The notes beneath the pieces were generated by a model. That model had not been told where the DNA came from, did not search any database, and worked only from the letters and a program-made list of their open reading frames with translations. Both the position numbers and the translations under genes were made by a program. Positions 21,311 through 32,883 of a stretch of DNA of 64,000 bases are shown in pieces; the stretch's first letter is position 1, and the number at the start of each line of letters is the position of its first letter. Origin of the DNA: Sporodiniella umbellata (lineage: Eukaryota; Mucoromycota; Mucoromycetes; Mucorales; Rhizopodaceae); the NCBI GenBank assembly GCA_025677835.1, contig JAIXMR010000023.1, positions 186,001 to 250,000 on the forward strand, read 5' to 3'.

Positions 21311-22761
21311 ATGAATCGTTTTCCTTCAAAACTTGTCTCTTTCGGACGTCAATCAATTACTTCTCGATCTGTGTTGGGTGCTAATCGCGTTATAAGTACA
21401 CCTGCTTTACAAAGAGGATATACATCGAACGCTGGCCCTAAAAAGGGAGGAGGAGGACGTTTTGCTTTTTTTTGTATGTTTTTGTTTTTTTTTTTTTTTT
21501 TTTGGAAATCTCAGCCAAACTAACACTTCCTTATGGCATATAGCCTTGGCTGCTCTTGGAGGTGTGGGAGGTTATTACTACAACTCAGCTCAATCCATTA
21601 CAACAAAACAAACTGGTGTTACTGCTGCTACCACTCATACTACTGCAAAAAAGGAAGTAGATTATGAAGCAATCTACAAAGAAATAGCCGAAATGTTGGA
21701 TGAGGATCCCGAGTAAGTTTTTTTTTTTTTTTTTTTTTTTTTTTAGTAAAAAACAAACAAGAGCAAAATATATTAAAAAGAAAAACAGCTACGACGACGG
21801 CTCTTATGGCCCAGTTTTTGTTCGTCTTGCATGGCATTCTTCTGGTACATACGATGTAGAAACAAAAACTGGTGGAAGTAACGGTGCTACTATGAGTAAG
21901 CTTTTATTGCTGTTAAAAAAAAAAAAAAAAAAGCGTATAGCTGTGGGAATTTAACTTTTTTTTTTTTGTAAAATAGGATTTAAACCTGAATCTTCTCATG
22001 CTGCTAATAACGGATTGGCTATTGCTCGCGATTTACTTGAAAAAGTTCATAAAAGACATCCTGAAATTAGCTATGGTGATCTTTGGACATTAGCAGGTGT
22101 CTGTGCTGTCCAGGAATTGGTAAAGATGATATGATTGCATTAAAGTAAATAACACTTCTATTCGGTCTGTAGGGTGGTCCCACTATTCCTTGGAGACCCG
22201 GGCGACAAGACGCATTTGAAGCCAAGAGCTGTACACCCGATGGACGACTCCCTGATGCTGGAAAGAAAGAAGATCATATCCGTACTATTTTCTATAGGAT
22301 GGTACAAGTGTTACACAATCCTATGCTTACTGCCGGGACTAAAACTTTAATTTTTTTTTTTTTAGGGATTTAACGACCAAGAGATTGTTGCTCTTACTGG
22401 CGGCCATGCTTTAGGAAGATGCCATTCTGATCGAAGCGGATTTGAAGGCCCATGGCATGAGGCTCCTACTATGTTTTCCAATGGGTACTATAAAGCTATA
22501 GCCACTCGTACCTGGGTCAAAAAGACCTTGGCTAATGGAGGTTGGCAATGGGTTGATAAGGACAATACAGATATCATGATGCTTCCTGCTGAAATTGCAA
22601 TGTACAAAGATAAAGAGTTCAAAAAGTACTTTGACCTCTACGCAAAAGATGAAGAAAGGTTTTTCAAGGACTTTTCGGCTGCCTTTGTCAAACTTACCGA
22701 GTTGGGCGTTCCTTTCAAAGGAGATGAGAAAGTATACCGTTTCAAAGCTACCACTGCATAA
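21311..22761 (+). CDS. CCP1: Mitochondrial cytochrome c peroxidase
   Basis: This class I haem peroxidase removes hydrogen peroxide with electrons from cytochrome c in the intermembrane space. Six exons (21311-21473, 21544-21712, 21789-21895, 21977-22119, 22173-22301, 22366-22761) encode 368 aa. The N-terminus is Arg/Ser-rich, as in a mitochondrial presequence, followed by a short hydrophobic sorting segment ([13 protein letters not shown] type), the bipartite signal expected for this compartment. The distal haem pocket is [11 protein letters not shown] with Arg, Trp and His; the proximal His is in [11 protein letters not shown]. The region [15 protein letters not shown] and the C-terminal KLTELGVPF are also conserved. 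The first exon ends in a low-complexity Gly run (KKGGGG) just before a T-rich intron. Confidence 0.95.
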
Positions 22762-23455
22762 AAAAAACATTAATAAACTCATTTTCTACTTTACTCTCCC
22801 CCACTTTTTTTTTTTGTGGCTTTGGGACACATATACACGAACTGTATCTACGATCAAGATACTTTTTTTATCACACTCTTTTGCTTCTCTATACACTAGC
22901 GTGACAATACATTACTCATATCTTTGCCAATTACCTCAATCTACCAAGGACTTTCACTTAGCCTACAAATCGTGAGTTCTAACCCTTTTCAATTGTGAAT
23001 TTTAATATACAATTATATATATATATTGTATAAAAGAGTGATGTTTGTATAAAGCAACAACACAATATTTAAACGAGCATGCCATGAAGTCGAATGCTAT
23101 TTTCAAATATGTTTATTTTTTAGGGTATCTAACCATCTATTTTCCTAGAGTTCACGGATGTTTATTTATATGTAATTGTCACTCATTTGTTGAAGCACCA
23201 AGTAAATAGAGGAATGCAAAGTTAAATTTAACAGATGTTTCAAGACTAAAAGCAGATATACAAGGGGAATTAAGTACAAAAAGAAAGCGATTGAAATTTT
23301 ATTTAAGAGTATACAAAAGTCTTTTTTTTTTTTTTTTTCTTCATGCTATAGTACAAAAAGTTGAAAATGAAGAAATCGTTGTTTGAAAAGATGGGAAAGA
23401 AAAGGAATGCGTGGTATGTAAAATAGTAAGAAAAACAGTATATGTTTCAAAAAAC
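22762..23455. other. Convergent 3' flanks
   Basis: 3'-flanking sequence of cytochrome c peroxidase and Hsp70 with T-tracts (for example near 23322). No further gene was seen. Confidence 0.6.
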
Positions 23456-25473
23456 TTAATCGACTTCTTCAATAGAAGGGCCGTCGGTTTCAGCAGTGTT
23501 ACCGCCAGGAGCGGCACCACCGGGGAATCCACCAGGAGCAGCGCCACCGGGGAAACCGCCAGGAGCAGCACCGGGAGCACCGCCGGATTGTTGATAGAAC
23601 TTCATCATAATGGGGTTGGCCACTTCTTCCAACTCCTTCTGCTTGGATTCATATTCTTCCTTTGAAGCTTCATGTGATTCGTCAAGCCACTTGATTGCCT
23701 CTTCAACGGCAGCATTCAGTTTTGTCTTGTCCTCTTCAGGCAGGGTGACCTTTTCATCTTGAAGGGTGTTACGGAGGTTGTAGGCATAAGATTCAAGACC
23801 GTTCTTTGCTTGGATACGAGAAGCAGCAGCTTCATCATCAGCCTTGTATTTCTCAGCATCGTTTACCATACGTTCGATATCTTCCTTGGAGAGACGTCCC
23901 TTGTCGTTGGTGATAGTGATTTTGTTAGATTTACCAGTAGTCTTGTCAAGAGCAGAAACGTTGAGAATACCGTTGGCATCTACATCAAAGGTGACTTCGA
24001 CTTGAGGTACACCACGGGGAGCAGGAGGGATACCAGACAGTTCGAATTTACCAAGTAGGTTGTTATCTTGAGTGCGAGTACGTTCACCTTCAAACACTTG
24101 GATCAATACACCAGGTTGGTTATCAGCGTAAGTAGAAAAGATTTCAGATTTCTTGGTAGGGACAGTGCTGTTTCGCTTGATGAGGGCAGTCATGACACCA
24201 CCGGCAGTTTCAATACCGAGAGAGAGAGGAGCAACGTCCAACAAGAGGAGATCTTGGGTCTTTTCAGAAGTATCGCCAGACAAGATGGCGGCTTGGACAG
24301 CAGCACCGTAGGCAACAGCTTCGTCAGGGTTAATGGACTTGTTGGGTTCCTTGCCGTTAAAGAAGTCAGAGACCAACTTTTGCACCTTGGGAATACGGGT
24401 GGAGCCACCGACAAGGACAATGTCGTGTACTTGGGATTTGTCGATCTTGGAATCGCGGAGGACTTTCTCGACGGGTTCCATCGTGTTACGGAAAAGATCT
24501 TGGTTGAGTTCTTCGAAACGAGCACGAGTCAAAGAAGTGTAGAAGTCAACACCTTCGAAAAGGGAGTCGATTTCAATGGTGGTTTGAGCAGCAGAAGACA
24601 AGGTACGCTTAGCACGTTCACAAGCAGTACGAAGACGGCGGACAGCACGAGCATTGCCAGCAATGTCCTTCTTGAACTTGCGCTTGAATTCTTGTATAAA
24701 GTGGGAGACAAGACGGTTATCGAAATCTTCACCACCTAAGTGAGTATCACCAGCAGTAGCCTTCACTTCAAAGATACCATCTTCAATGGTCAAGAGGGAG
24801 ACATCGAAAGTTCCTCCACCCAAGTCGAAAATCAAAACGTTACGTTCACCTTCTACCTTCTTGTCCAAACCGTAGGCAATGGCAGCAGCAGTAGGTTCGT
24901 TGATGATACGTTGTACGTTCAAACCGGAAATCAAACCAGCATCCTTGGTGGCTTGACGTTGACTGTCGTTGAAATAAGCAGGTACAGTAATGACTGCGTT
25001 CTTGACAGTAGAGCCAAGATAGGCTTCTGCAGTTTCTTTCATTTTGACGAGAATCATAGCAGAGATTTCTTCAGGAGTAAAGGTCTTGGTTTCGCCCTTG
25101 TATTCTACTTGAATAATAGGCTTGGATTCCTTTTCAACCACCTTGAAAGACCAGTGTTTCATATCAGCTTGGACTTCAGCGTCACCAAAACGACGGCCGA
25201 TCAAACGCTTAGCATCGAATACGGTATTGTGGGGGTTCATGGCCACTTGGTTCTTGGCAGCATCACCAATCAAACGTTCACTGTCGGTAAAGCCGACATA
25301 AGAGGGAGTAGTACGGTTACCTTGATCGTTAGCAATGATTTCCACACGGTCGTTTTGCCAGACACCAACACAAGAGTAAGTTGTACCCAAATCAATACCA
25401 ACTGTTGATAAATAAATGAGTGAGCTGTATAAAATGCAAAGTAGATTTACTTACCAGATTTTCCTTCAGACAT
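23456..25473 (-). CDS. Cytosolic Hsp70 chaperone (Ssa type)
   Basis: This is an ATP-dependent protein-folding chaperone of the cytosol and nucleus. Two exons (25473-25455, 25401-23456) give 654 aa; the short first exon encodes MSEGKS. The ATPase domain shows [26 protein letters not shown] and a [11 protein letters not shown] phosphate loop. The substrate-binding domain follows, and the tail has GGFPGG repeats ending in EEVD, the cochaperone-binding motif that marks the cytosolic class. No ER or mitochondrial targeting signal is present. Codon use is strongly biased compared with neighbours, as expected for a highly expressed gene. A TATA box and two consensus heat-shock elements upstream support heat-inducible control. 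Confidence 0.97.
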
Positions 25474-25561
25474 TATTATATATTATAAAATAATTAAAGA
25501 ATTATTAAAGATAAAACTAGAAACAAAAAAAACAAAAAAATAAATAGAAACAAACAAGCTC

Positions 25562-25570
25562 TTTATATAC
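25562..25570 (-). promoter_or_regulatory. TATA box of the Hsp70 gene
   Basis: On the minus strand the sequence reads GTATATAAAG, about 90 bp upstream of the ATG at 25473. Confidence 0.6.
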
Positions 25571-26012
25571 TGGATGAAACCGTGACAAGTTTCGAAAGAT
25601 GGAGAAACTTGTAGAAAATACGACTGAGATTGAATTGGAAACGCTTATGCCATTACGAATGTAACCCTCCCTGTGTTCCCTAAATAGAACGCCTCTAAGC
25701 AGTCATTTTGTCCAAAACAAGTACGATGGCGCTTTTAAGTTTCTCTGTCGTACGGTGATAAACTAGAAAGTTTCAAAAACACTTGAAAGGAACCGACGGT
25801 CTCTTTTTCTTTCCCTTTTTTACTGTCGGGCAGTCAAAGTATTTGTTCTAAAAAAGGCTGCCTTTATTGACGTAATTTCCACTGTAAATAAATCAAAGAA
25901 AGTACCTACACCCTTGGGCTTTTTTTTTTTTTTTTGGCTGCTCGTTTTCTGTTGAAATCCATGGTTTTCATTGAATTGATTAACTTATTGTGCTTTGGAT
26001 GCGTAATCAATT

Positions 26013-26060
26013 GAATATTCTAGAATAAAAAGTGAGGAAATGTTCAAGAAAGTTCTGGAC
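26013..26060 (-). promoter_or_regulatory. Two consensus heat-shock elements
   Basis: GAATATTCTAGAA at 26013-26025 is three perfectly spaced GAA/TTC units. TTCAAGAAAGTTC at 26043-26055 is a second perfect three-unit element followed by GAC at 26058-26060 as a near fourth unit. They lie about 540-590 bp upstream of the Hsp70 start. This spacing is the binding pattern of trimeric heat-shock factor. Confidence 0.7.
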
Positions 26061-28197
26061 ATTTAAGTCGGTCAAAAAACGCTAAAATCAAATTCAGCTT
26101 GGTCCGTAGTCTAAAAATCAAGAGTCTAAAAAGATAAAAAATGAGAGCAAGGAACCTATCAAGCAAACAATAAAAACCGTTTCAACTATTGACCTATCTC
26201 TAATTGGAGACTTGCTATTTACTTCCTATACAACATATGCTCCTTACCCCCAAAAAAAAAAAAAATAAGCAGGCAGCTATCTCTTGTTTTTGAACAGGTC
26301 TTAAAGCAAAATCGTCATTGTTCTTTTAGCCCCGTAGAAATGATTGTATCTATCGATGCATAGTGGTTCCTTTTTCGCCTGTGACGTGTGATGGTTATAA
26401 ACCGTCACGGTGTGCTACAGCGCGGTGAACATTGTAGCAAAATGCAGTTGCCAGTTCTAAAAAAATGGCTAACGAAAAAGATTCCATTACTATAAAAGCA
26501 AATTGCTGGTCAAACAATTCCAACCGAATAAAAAACAAGGAGAAAAGGGATGCAACAGGACTTAATTCGTAGTTCTTAACTAGGCTTCAATTAATAAATT
26601 ACAGTACTTTGGTACTCGTAACATCTCAGTCGAATTTGTAGTTAGAATCAGTAGTTGCTTATTTGAAGAAAAGCCTTGGAGTAGATTTCGTTATACTTTA
26701 AAGTGAAGATAAAAGCTAAAATGAACATCGATGCACACATTACTAATTCTAGAGGATGATGTCTCTCTTTTCATCAAGTTTCACTTTTCATTTTATTGTC
26801 CTAGAAATCAAAAAGTTATAATATTGAAGACTTGCCATCTTTTTTTGCTTGCTTATTATTATTCAGAGTTTCTCTTCTCCCTTTTCTATTAAAAAATGAA
26901 AACGCAAGATTAGAAACAGGTATAGCACACTCTGTTGTAACCTATACGAGGATGGCCAACAGACTCACGATACTGTTGGGTAAGGAGCTTCCAGTGAGGC
27001 ATACAGTATTGATGTTTAATAGGGAGAGGTCTTCTTTGTTTTTGTGCTTAAATCCTGTGTTTGAGATGAAAGTTTACTGTAAGCTACTTGATAGCTTAAA
27101 AGATTCAATCTTTGACTGCTGTTTTTTCCTCTCATCTGAGAGCAAAGAGACAGGGATATATATATATATGTATAAAATCAAGAACTGCCTGCAACAATTT
27201 TGATATCAAACTTTGCAACATACCAATATATGTTTCGTTTATCGATCATATTACTCTAATAAATGGTTATTTTATTTACCGTTTGCGTTAATATTTAAAC
27301 CAGGTCTATTTTTGAGAATCTGTTCATTTTACTGCCCTGCACTAGATTTGAATCATGGCTCATCTTGACAAGCATATTCATTGGTTTTGTGATATATTTT
27401 GAAATCATACATGGTTCTGCATACAAAGATGTGTGAACAACAAACTCGGTTTGATTTATTATGACGAGCTTACAAAGTGAAAGATAAGGCTGTGGAGACC
27501 AAATGATACTAAAAAGTGGTACATTATAAAAGTGTCTACCATTGGATGTAATCAGTAGCTTTTATTTCATATAGACAGTAGCCGCCAATATAGTAAACGG
27601 TATAAACTTCAAAAGAGAGACCTATAGGACAGAACGTATTAGAAATAGCAAATCAACAAATAAACCTATTCAATAAAACATGTATCAAGATACCTCAAGT
27701 TACCAACGTGTTATGGACGTTTGATGCTCTTACTTTTTTTTTTTTTGTACAGTCTTTGTAACCTCAAGTTCCCCTACTCTTGCAACATCGACCATACATT
27801 TTGTTACAGAAAGGACAGTTGCTTCTTTGTTCCCTCTTTCTATGTTTCAGTTACTGAATTCGTTCTTGAGCTACCACTTTGATATTTTTGAACTTTAGTT
27901 GTATACTTGTTAGGTTATTGCTGTATTTAATTAGGACTATTGTTACAGAGTTTTCTTTTAAGACTATGTTGTCTTTTAAATCCAGGTTGACGAGAGGACT
28001 AAGTGCGGAAGTTTTTTCAAGAGAGAAAATGAAACTCTGATCAGGTAACAGCGGGAAAAGGTTTCTCCTGTAGTCTATCTATTTATTCTGGCAAAAGATG
28101 ATTTTCTTTACAGGCGCTTCGGTCATTCCAATCTCTTTATCACTCTAATTGCACTGAGTCTTATTCCATATAGGCATTCAAGTTTATCCACTAGCTT
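26061..28197. other. Long intergenic region, no supported gene
   Basis: AT-rich sequence upstream of Hsp70. A frame from 26953 of about 80 codons lacks a recognisable domain and ends in an AT dinucleotide run, so I do not call it. No tRNA or conserved RNA was recognised. Confidence 0.5.
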
Positions 28198-28459
28198 ATG
28201 ACAATACTGTCTCCCTCACGATCTACACTATTCGTCGCTACTGTCATCGGATATGTTTCCACAGCCATTCTCAAGTAGGTATATTCAATTTGACTTTTTT
28301 TTTTAAAAAAAAAAAAGATTCGAGATAATGTCTGTAACCAACAGCTACTTCGCCAATGGAGCAGTACATAAGCTAAACAGACCGTTCCCTCTTTCTTTTT
28401 GTGTGTGTGTGGCTATTTATCACAATGACTGCAATAGTCTAAGACTATTTATAAAATAA
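28198..28459 (+). CDS. Possible small two-exon membrane protein (63 aa)
   Basis: An ATG at 28198 opens 77 nt coding for a Ser/Thr-rich start and a hydrophobic stretch (LFVATVIGYVSTAIL). A GTAGGT donor at 28275 and an ACAG acceptor at 28344 would join it in frame to 28345-28459, ending in TAA. The intron contains a T10A12 palindrome. The second exon runs into a GTGTGTGTG repeat, which weakens the call. No family was recognised. Confidence 0.25.
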
Positions 28460-28962
28460 AGTTGTTTAATAAACAATGTTTCATCTGAGAAAAATGAATT
28501 GTTTTATTCATCTAAATAGTCTATAGAGCCTGAGGATCGTCCATAGCATCATTTTCCAGTAGCAATGAGCAATGGAAGAAAACTGGTTCTGGGACCAATC
28601 AGTCGCTTGAAAAAACTTTCGCATAAAAGGAACTTGACATGTAGAAAAATTCGAGTACAAAAATTTTTGGTGTAATGTCTGTTTTGAGTCTAGTTTGATT
28701 TGTTCATCCGCCAGGCACTTCTTTAAGACGTGGATCAATTGAGAGTAAATTAAGTTACGAAAAGCTCTTTTTTGCCCTCTGTTTAGGTTTCCCTTCTATC
28801 TTTTATTTGCTTTTTGTTTGCTTTACAGTTGGAAAAGATTTAGATGTCAAATTTTTTTTTTTAAAAGCCAGTAAAAATCGGGGCTCTTTCCTAAATTTCC
28901 AAAGAGGGGTTCCCCTCTCTTTTTCCTTTTCCTTTTTTTTTTTTTTTTGATTGAATTAATAA

Positions 28963-29006
<44 letters not shown>

Positions 29007-29032
29007 TTTTATTACTATTATCTTCTGTTGTC
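28460..29032. repeat. Intergenic region with long T-tracts before the NRAMP gene
   Basis: Includes T-runs near 28934-28948 and an approximately 40-nt T-tract at 28966-29005, directly in the leader or promoter of the NRAMP gene. No coding sequence is supported. Confidence 0.6.
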
Positions 29033-30953
29033 ATGTTGGCATTACGGAAAATCAGTTCGTATTTTAAGACTTTGGGCAAGTTCATTGGACCAGGCTTTAT
29101 GGTGGCTGTTGGATAGTAAAGAAAAAAAAAAAAAAAAAAAAAGAAAGCATTTTTGTTGATATTGTTCTTACCTAAAGAGAACAGCTTAGATCCAGGCAAT
29201 TGGGCTACCGATATGGAAGGAGGCTCTTCGTTTGGCTACCGACTGCTGTTTATCATTCTTGTCTCGAATTTGATTGCTGTCTACCTTCAAAACTTGACGA
29301 TCCGCTTAGGTACGATCACCGGACTTGATCTTGCCTCAGCTTCTCGTAAACATTTCCCTCGCTGGCTCAACATCTTTCTGTATGTTTTAGCTGAAATTGC
29401 TATTATTGCTACTGATCTAGCTGAGGTCATTGGGTCTGCTATTGCTCTCAATCTGTTGTTCCCCAGTCTGCCTTTACCAGCAGGCGTGGCTATCACTGCA
29501 GTTGACGTATTCATCATCCTTTTGTTTTATAATGAAGACATTGAAGACGAGGATAGTACTCAGTCTGCCTCCGGCCGTATGGTTCGTATTTTTGAATCTT
29601 TTGTCATGCTTTTGGTCGCTGCTGTCGGTATCTGTTTTATTATTGAATTGGCCTATTCTGACATTGTGGCAGTCGATGTCCTCAAAGGTTATCTACCTAC
29701 TAAGGAAATCTTTACAGAGCCCGAAGTGTTGTACGTCGCCATTGGTATTATTGGTGCCACAGGTACATACGATGAAGCTCTTGTATCTCTCTGTACTCAC
29801 CTTACATACCTCCCCCCCCCTAGTCATGCCCCATAATCTTTACCTTCATAGCTTCATTGTTCAGTCTAGATGTAGAGAATGGAAGTCAAAACGACCTAGA
29901 GTAGCCCCCAAAGGCGAAGGGTGGGTTGTAAAAACCTGGAAAGAGGAAGATCAAGATTTACAAGAAAAGGTACCTGACAGCACGCTTGAAAAGAGCGAAC
30001 ATACCTCGTTAGATGTGCAAGACAAGCTGGATTTTGATCAACTTGAGCGGGATTTGAAAAAAGCAGTGAGCAAGAATTTGCACTACGGCTTTGTGGATCT
30101 GATTGTGGCCCTGACGTTTGCTTTCTTTGTGAACTGTGCTATTCTTGTCGTGGCCTCTGCTAACTTTTACTATTCTTCTAACAGCCAACAAGTTCAGGAT
30201 CTCTTTAGTGCACATGCTCTGTTGATGCAATACTTGGGCCCGCCTGCTGCTGTTGTCTTTGCTCTTGCTCTGCTGTTTGCAGGTCAGTCAAGTACATTGA
30301 CTGCGACTCTGGCCGGACAAGGTATATACGAAAAAAAAAAAAAGAAAAAGGGCGAAACCTCTAACTTGGCTTCATCTAACACAGTTATCATGAGCGGTTT
30401 CTTGGGTATGACCACACGTCCCTGGATTCGTCGTATCGTCACCCGCTTGATTGCCATTATCCCTGCGATGGTGGCCGCTTGTCTTGCTGGACGTTCAGGA
30501 CTCAGTAATATGCTGGTTGGCAGTCAGGTCGCTTTGAGTATCCAGCTTCCTTTTGCGGTAGTTCCTCTGGTTTACCTCACCTCGCGTCGTTCCACCATGC
30601 GTCTCGAACTTGTGTTGCATGCCAAAGAGCAACCTTTGGCGTCAGGAGAAGATCGCTCCCTTTCGTTGGTCGACCGACTCATCTCCCGGTTCAGATTCTC
30701 CAAATCCACCGCAGAATGGTCCCGGTTTTCCCAGTTCAACAAGCTTAACCAGACTGTCAAGAACTACTTTACACGCCCTAACCAAGATAAACGCCCACCT
30801 CTTGTCGAGCAGGAAGGTGAGACTCTGGACTCTCTTCCTACTCCTTTAACCTACCCTAATGGAAAAATCTCTTTGGTCTTTGCTATTTTAATCTCTTTGC
30901 TCTTGATTGGCTTGAATGGCTATATGGTTGTCGCTTTATTCTTGCAGCATTAA
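29033..30953 (+). CDS. NRAMP-family divalent metal transporter
   Basis: This is a proton-coupled Mn2+/Fe2+ importer of the Smf/NRAMP family. Four exons (29033-29115, 29185-29762, 29824-30321, 30385-30953) encode 575 aa. The metal-site motif of TM1, Y-L-DPGNW, is assembled across the first splice junction; the TM6 motif MPHNLYLHS is assembled across the second. The conserved loop GQSSTLTATLAGQ follows. Eleven to twelve hydrophobic helices are evident. A hydrophilic insertion rich in Glu/Lys lies between TM6 and TM7 (about residues 240-290), longer than in many homologues. There is no cleavable signal. Localisation (plasma membrane, endosome or vacuole) cannot be decided. Intron 1 begins GTAAAG followed by an A-run. 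Confidence 0.93.
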
Positions 30954-31256
30954 CACTCTTTGAAATAAATACCCCTTCTCTCTTTTTATTCCTAGACTCC
31001 TTTTCACATCAGTTGAGTCCACCGTTAGAAATCATGACTCGTACATAATTCTTGTACGTTATCCAAAACAAAGTATGTCTCTTTGTCTACCTAAAGTAAT
31101 ATGGTTTTCCTTTTCGGACAGTTTAACCATCAAAGATTCGTTTTCAAAATTTAGCTCAGAAATAGAATTATATATATTTGTACGAAGAAAAAAAAAAAAA
31201 AAAAAACGTGCTTTTCCCTTTCTTTCGTTTTCACATTTTATTATTTATTGTTTGTC
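30954..31256. other. Short intergenic region
   Basis: Promoter of the ArfGAP gene; contains an A-run near 31187-31206. Nothing else was seen. Confidence 0.55.
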
Positions 31257-32712
31257 ATGTCGGTTGCAGAGTATAAAAAAAAACTATACGAGATCCAACG
31301 CACAGGAGAGAACAAAGCCTGTTTTGATTGTGGAGCACCCAATCCCCAATGGGCCAGTGTGTCCTATGGTATCTTTATTTGTTTGGACTGTTCGGGAATT
31401 CACCGCTCGTTTGGTGTTCACATTAGGTAATGACCTCAAGTCATGCTCATGTTCACATTCTTTAGTTTTGTACGCTCTATCACTATGGATAAATGGTTCG
31501 ACGACCAACTCAAGAAGATGGAGGTAAATCTACAGCCATTCTCTTTTTACAAACCATGCCAGTTTACTCAACTTTCATCTTTGTAGTTGGGTGGTAACCA
31601 AAAAGCCAAAGAGTTCTTTAACTCTCAACCTGATTATTCCAGCTCAATGCCCATGAAAGAAAAATATCACAGCCAGTTTGCTGAACTTTATAGAGACAAA
31701 GTAAGGTTTTATTTTATTTTATTTTCTCCTCCTCGTGTGTTATTATTTGATTGGTTTATTTATATTTGAAAATTTTAGTTAACAGCTGAAGCAGAAGGAC
31801 GTTCTTGGACACCTACCTTGGCCTCCAAAAAAGTACAGCAGGCCAACACGCGATCTTTAAATCAATCTGAGCGCTCTCAATCATCCACCTCTTTATCTGG
31901 AAACTATTCGGACAACAAAACTCGTAACGAGGAGTATTTTGCCAAGTTGGGTAGTGCTAACGACAGTCGATCAGCGTAAAGAAAAAAAAAAAAAAAAAAG
32001 AGAAAGCCATACAGCGAAATTAAGTCAACTTTTGTTGTAGTGATTTGCCACCCAGCCAAGGAGGAAAATACACAGGATTTGGCAACACTCAATGTAAGTT
32101 TTCTTTTGAACTCTCCAGGGTTTAAAATAACCAAAATATCCCCCTCCCAGTTGACCAGCCACCCAGACAATCCAACCCGGATATCCATGAGCTTATCAAC
32201 GACCCCCGTGCTGCGATTGAAAAAGGCTGGTCTCTTTTGTCTTATGTGGGCAAGGCAGCGGTTGAGTTGGGCCGTACGGTAAACGATAGTTATGTCAAAC
32301 CTGCTGCTGCTCAAATAGCGGACCCTCAGTTTAGAGACCAAATGAGAGAGAATGTGAGCCATTATGTCAATTCTTTTACGCAACCAAGAGTAAACGCTAT
32401 ACAAAAGATGATTTTGACTTTTAACCAAATTCTTCTTATTAGACCTCATCTACTACTACTACTACTACTACTACTTCTGGCTGGAGTAGCCATCCTGCAG
32501 ACGATATGAGCGATCATGATTTCTTTAACAGTATGGGTTCTTCTCACAACACATCTACCTATTCATCTACCAACACCACCACCAACACCACCACCACCAC
32601 CATACCTACCAATCGACCCACTCTCTCTACCCAACACTCTTCTTCTGTACGCGCTAGAGCCAATTCTTCTCAAAGAAAAAAGCCTGCTCAAGACGATGAA
32701 TGGGGGTGGTAA
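31257..32712 (+). CDS. ArfGAP, ArfGAP1/Gcs1-like
   Basis: This is a GTPase-activating protein for Arf, acting in COPI vesicle traffic at the Golgi. Seven exons (31257-31426, 31466-31523, 31587-31700, 31779-31975, 32041-32093, 32151-32389, 32443-32712) join in frame to 366 aa. The zinc finger is complete at residues about 22-45 ([11 protein letters not shown] then GIFICLDC), followed by [10 protein letters not shown] with the arginine finger. After the domain, SerThr-rich sequence and an amphipathic stretch (YTGFGNTQF, then [21 protein letters not shown]) resemble the lipid-packing sensors of ArfGAP1. The C-terminal tail has Thr runs and ends in DDEWGW, a typical coatomer-binding aromatic-acidic motif. 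Intron 4 has a 17-nt A-run near its donor. Confidence 0.93.
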
Positions 32713-32723
32713 ATAGCTAGACA

Positions 32724-32770
<47 letters not shown>

Positions 32771-32883
32771 GGCTTTAGACAATTAAAAAAGAGAGAGAAT
32801 CGGTCCCTTGAAAATGAGCCAATCGGATTCCTCTCCGGTATATCCGCCTATCGTTTTTTATTTTTATTTTTTTTATAAAGTAT

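Noticed and set aside
24068..25408. Two long open frames on the strand opposite Hsp70
   Set aside because: They mirror the strongly biased codons of Hsp70 and encode nothing recognisable; the Hsp70 frame explains the sequence fully.
26832..27203. 123-codon open frame
   Set aside because: Starts without a good ATG, has no domain, and ends in a TA dinucleotide run; codon content looks non-coding.
28891..29199. Minus-strand frame overlapping the NRAMP start
   Set aside because: Consists largely of poly(Lys) and poly(Phe) from homopolymer tracts.
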